Source: Chromobacterium sp. IIBBL 290-4
GTDB lineage: Bacteria; Pseudomonadota; Gammaproteobacteria; Burkholderiales; Chromobacteriaceae
Assembly (NCBI RefSeq): GCF_024207115.1
Contig: NZ_CP100128.1
Coordinates: forward strand, 4,340,001-4,404,000
Direction: 5' to 3'
Length of the DNA stretch: 64,000 bases
The position numbers were made by a program, and so were the translations under genes. Numbering within the stretch: the stretch's first letter is position 1; the number at the start of each line of letters is the position of its first letter. Under the pieces are notes generated by a model. The model ran no database searches and had not been told where the DNA came from. It was given only the letters and a program-made list of their open reading frames with translations. This document shows, piece after piece, positions 63,308-64,000 of the stretch.

Positions 63308-63898
63308 TCAGGTCTTGGACAATTCCAGCCATTTGGGCACCGACTGCGGCTGATACTGGCGCATCCAGTCCAGCAGTTTGGACAGATCGGCGTCGGCGCG
63401 GAACAGCTCCAGATTGCCGACGGGCACAAAGCCCTCTTCCACCGCATGCCGCGCCATCGCCAGCAAGGGCTGGAAGAAGCCAGCCGCGTCCAGCATGCCC
63501 ACCGGCTTGCCGTGCACCGACAGTTGCGCCCAGGTCAAAATCTCGAACAGTTCGTCGAAAGTGCCGAAACCACCTGGCAAAGCGATGAAGCCATCCGACA
63601 GTTGCGCCATCATGGCCTTGCGCTGGTGCATGGTCTCGGTGACGTGCAGCTCGGTCAGGCCCAGATGCGCCACCTCCTTGGCCTTGAGAAACTCGGGGAT
63701 CACGCCTATCACTTTGCCGCCGGCCGCCAAAGCCGCATCCGCCGCCACGCCCATCAGGCCCACCTTGCCCGCGCCGTAAACCAGGGTGATGCCCTGCTCG
63801 GCCAGCGTGCGGCCAAAATCGCGCGCCGCCTGCTCATATTCGGGCTTGGCTCCCTTGTTGGAGCCGCAGAACAAACAAATCGATCGGATCATGCTCAT
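63308..63898 (-). CDS. LOG-family cytokinin riboside 5'-monophosphate phosphoribohydrolase
   Basis: This 196-residue protein has the LOG motifs ICLFCGSNKGAKPEYEQAAR, TLVYGAGKVGLMGVAADAAL, IALPGGFGTFDELFEILTWA (PGGxGTxxE) and the Lys in HQRKAMM. Such enzymes release a free base from nucleoside 5'-monophosphates. Many are annotated as lysine decarboxylases in error. ATG 63898 gives the usual length, whereas a longer frame to 63952 is not supported. It is first in the minus-strand operon 63.9-59.8 kb. Confidence 0.92.
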   Translation of the reverse strand: MSMIRSICLFCGSNKGAKPEYEQAARDFGRTLAEQGITLVYGAGKVGLMGVAADAALAAGGKVIGVIPEFLKAKEVAHLGLTELHVTETMHQRKAMMAQLSDGFIALPGGFGTFDELFEILTWAQLSVHGKPVGMLDAAGFFQPLLAMARHAVEEGFVPVGNLELFRADADLSKLLDWMRQYQPQSVPKWLELSKT

Positions 63899-63911
63899 GG
63901 TGTTTTCTCGT

Positions 63912-63946
63912 CCAAAATAAAACGGCCGCGACTTCCGTCCGGCCGT
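63912..63946 (-). terminator. Terminator of a gene beyond the right edge
   Basis: The stem ACGGCCG...CGGCCGT is extended by GAC/GTC around TTCC. On the minus strand it is followed by TTTTATTTTG. Its T-tract faces the LOG gene, so it ends transcription coming from the right. Confidence 0.8.
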
Positions 63947-63977
63947 GCGCATGCGCCATGCCAGCAGCGGCGCAGTC

Positions 63978-64000
63978 TTACAATACCGCCAGCGGATACG
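63978..64000 (-). CDS. Possible 3' end of an unidentified gene at the right edge
   Basis: On the minus strand, the window edge reads into YPLAVL and a TAA at 63978-63980, directly before the terminator at 63912-63946. The position before a terminator makes this the likely end of a coding region, but seven codons are too few to name it. Confidence 0.35.

Noticed and set aside
1..64000. CRISPR array, tRNA, rRNA or prophage
   Set aside because: No regular repeat-spacer series, no cloverleaf-like sequence and no structural phage genes were seen by eye. A tRNA scan would be the decisive test.

Overview
The window looks like a piece of a GC-rich betaproteobacterial chromosome of the Neisseriales, most like Chromobacterium. 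This rests on gene content and order (ribE-ribB-ribH-nusB-thiL-pgpA, folE, phaB, prfC, pgi/orn, a PHA-synthase-like DUF3141 protein), on dense signalling genes, and on protein style. No database search was possible, so the genus is inference. I saw no rRNA, tRNA, CRISPR array or prophage. One insertion sequence is present.

Layout. 1-0.35 kb: a MarR regulator cut by the left edge. 0.5-11.7 kb: a response-regulator diguanylate cyclase/phosphodiesterase, a 1,758-residue CHASE/PAS hybrid histidine kinase, and four tandem paralogous secreted solute-binding proteins with no transporter beside them. 11.8-14.1 kb: azoR with a divergent LysR regulator, then a GNAT acetyltransferase broken by a 17-bp tandem duplication. 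14.2-18.8 kb: a DUF3141 protein, a tandem glycine riboswitch driving a TRIC-family membrane protein, and an AraC regulator. 18.9-26.4 kb (minus strand): a four-gene signalling operon of MCP-like protein, STAS protein, REC-PP2C-HATPase switch protein and a second hybrid kinase, resembling the Pseudomonas HsbA/HsbR partner-switch. 26.6-34.9 kb (minus): ftsK, pgpA, thiL, nusB and a riboflavin operon that includes a Dph6-like ATP-binding enzyme. 35-38.3 kb: a Fur-box TonB-dependent receptor split by a 1,031-bp IS1595-family element with exact 8-bp target duplications.

38.4-51.2 kb: prfC, an MscS channel, a TetR regulator, an unknown small protein beside an AT-rich desert, an aspartate/aromatic aminotransferase, an NSS transporter, argE, 4.5S RNA, an XRE regulator, UspA, a thioesterase, a TerB-like protein, a MoxR ATPase and xerC. 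51.2-64 kb: pncC, pgi, orn, an M48 protease-phhB-rsgA operon, phaB, fRMsr, an FKBP, folE with a BLUF photoreceptor, and a minus-strand operon of LOG protein, membrane protein, a DAHP-synthase-like protein lacking its catalytic residues, a 4Fe-4S uracil-DNA glycosylase and a nitronate-monooxygenase-like protein.

The main points of interest are: (i) two dense c-di-GMP/phosphorelay clusters, one with four tandem periplasmic binding proteins that may be sensory; (ii) a catalytically degenerate DAHP synthase in a conserved-looking operon; (iii) two recent, precisely readable gene inactivations (IS in the receptor, 17-bp duplication in the GNAT gene); (iv) a Dph6-like enzyme inside the riboflavin operon.
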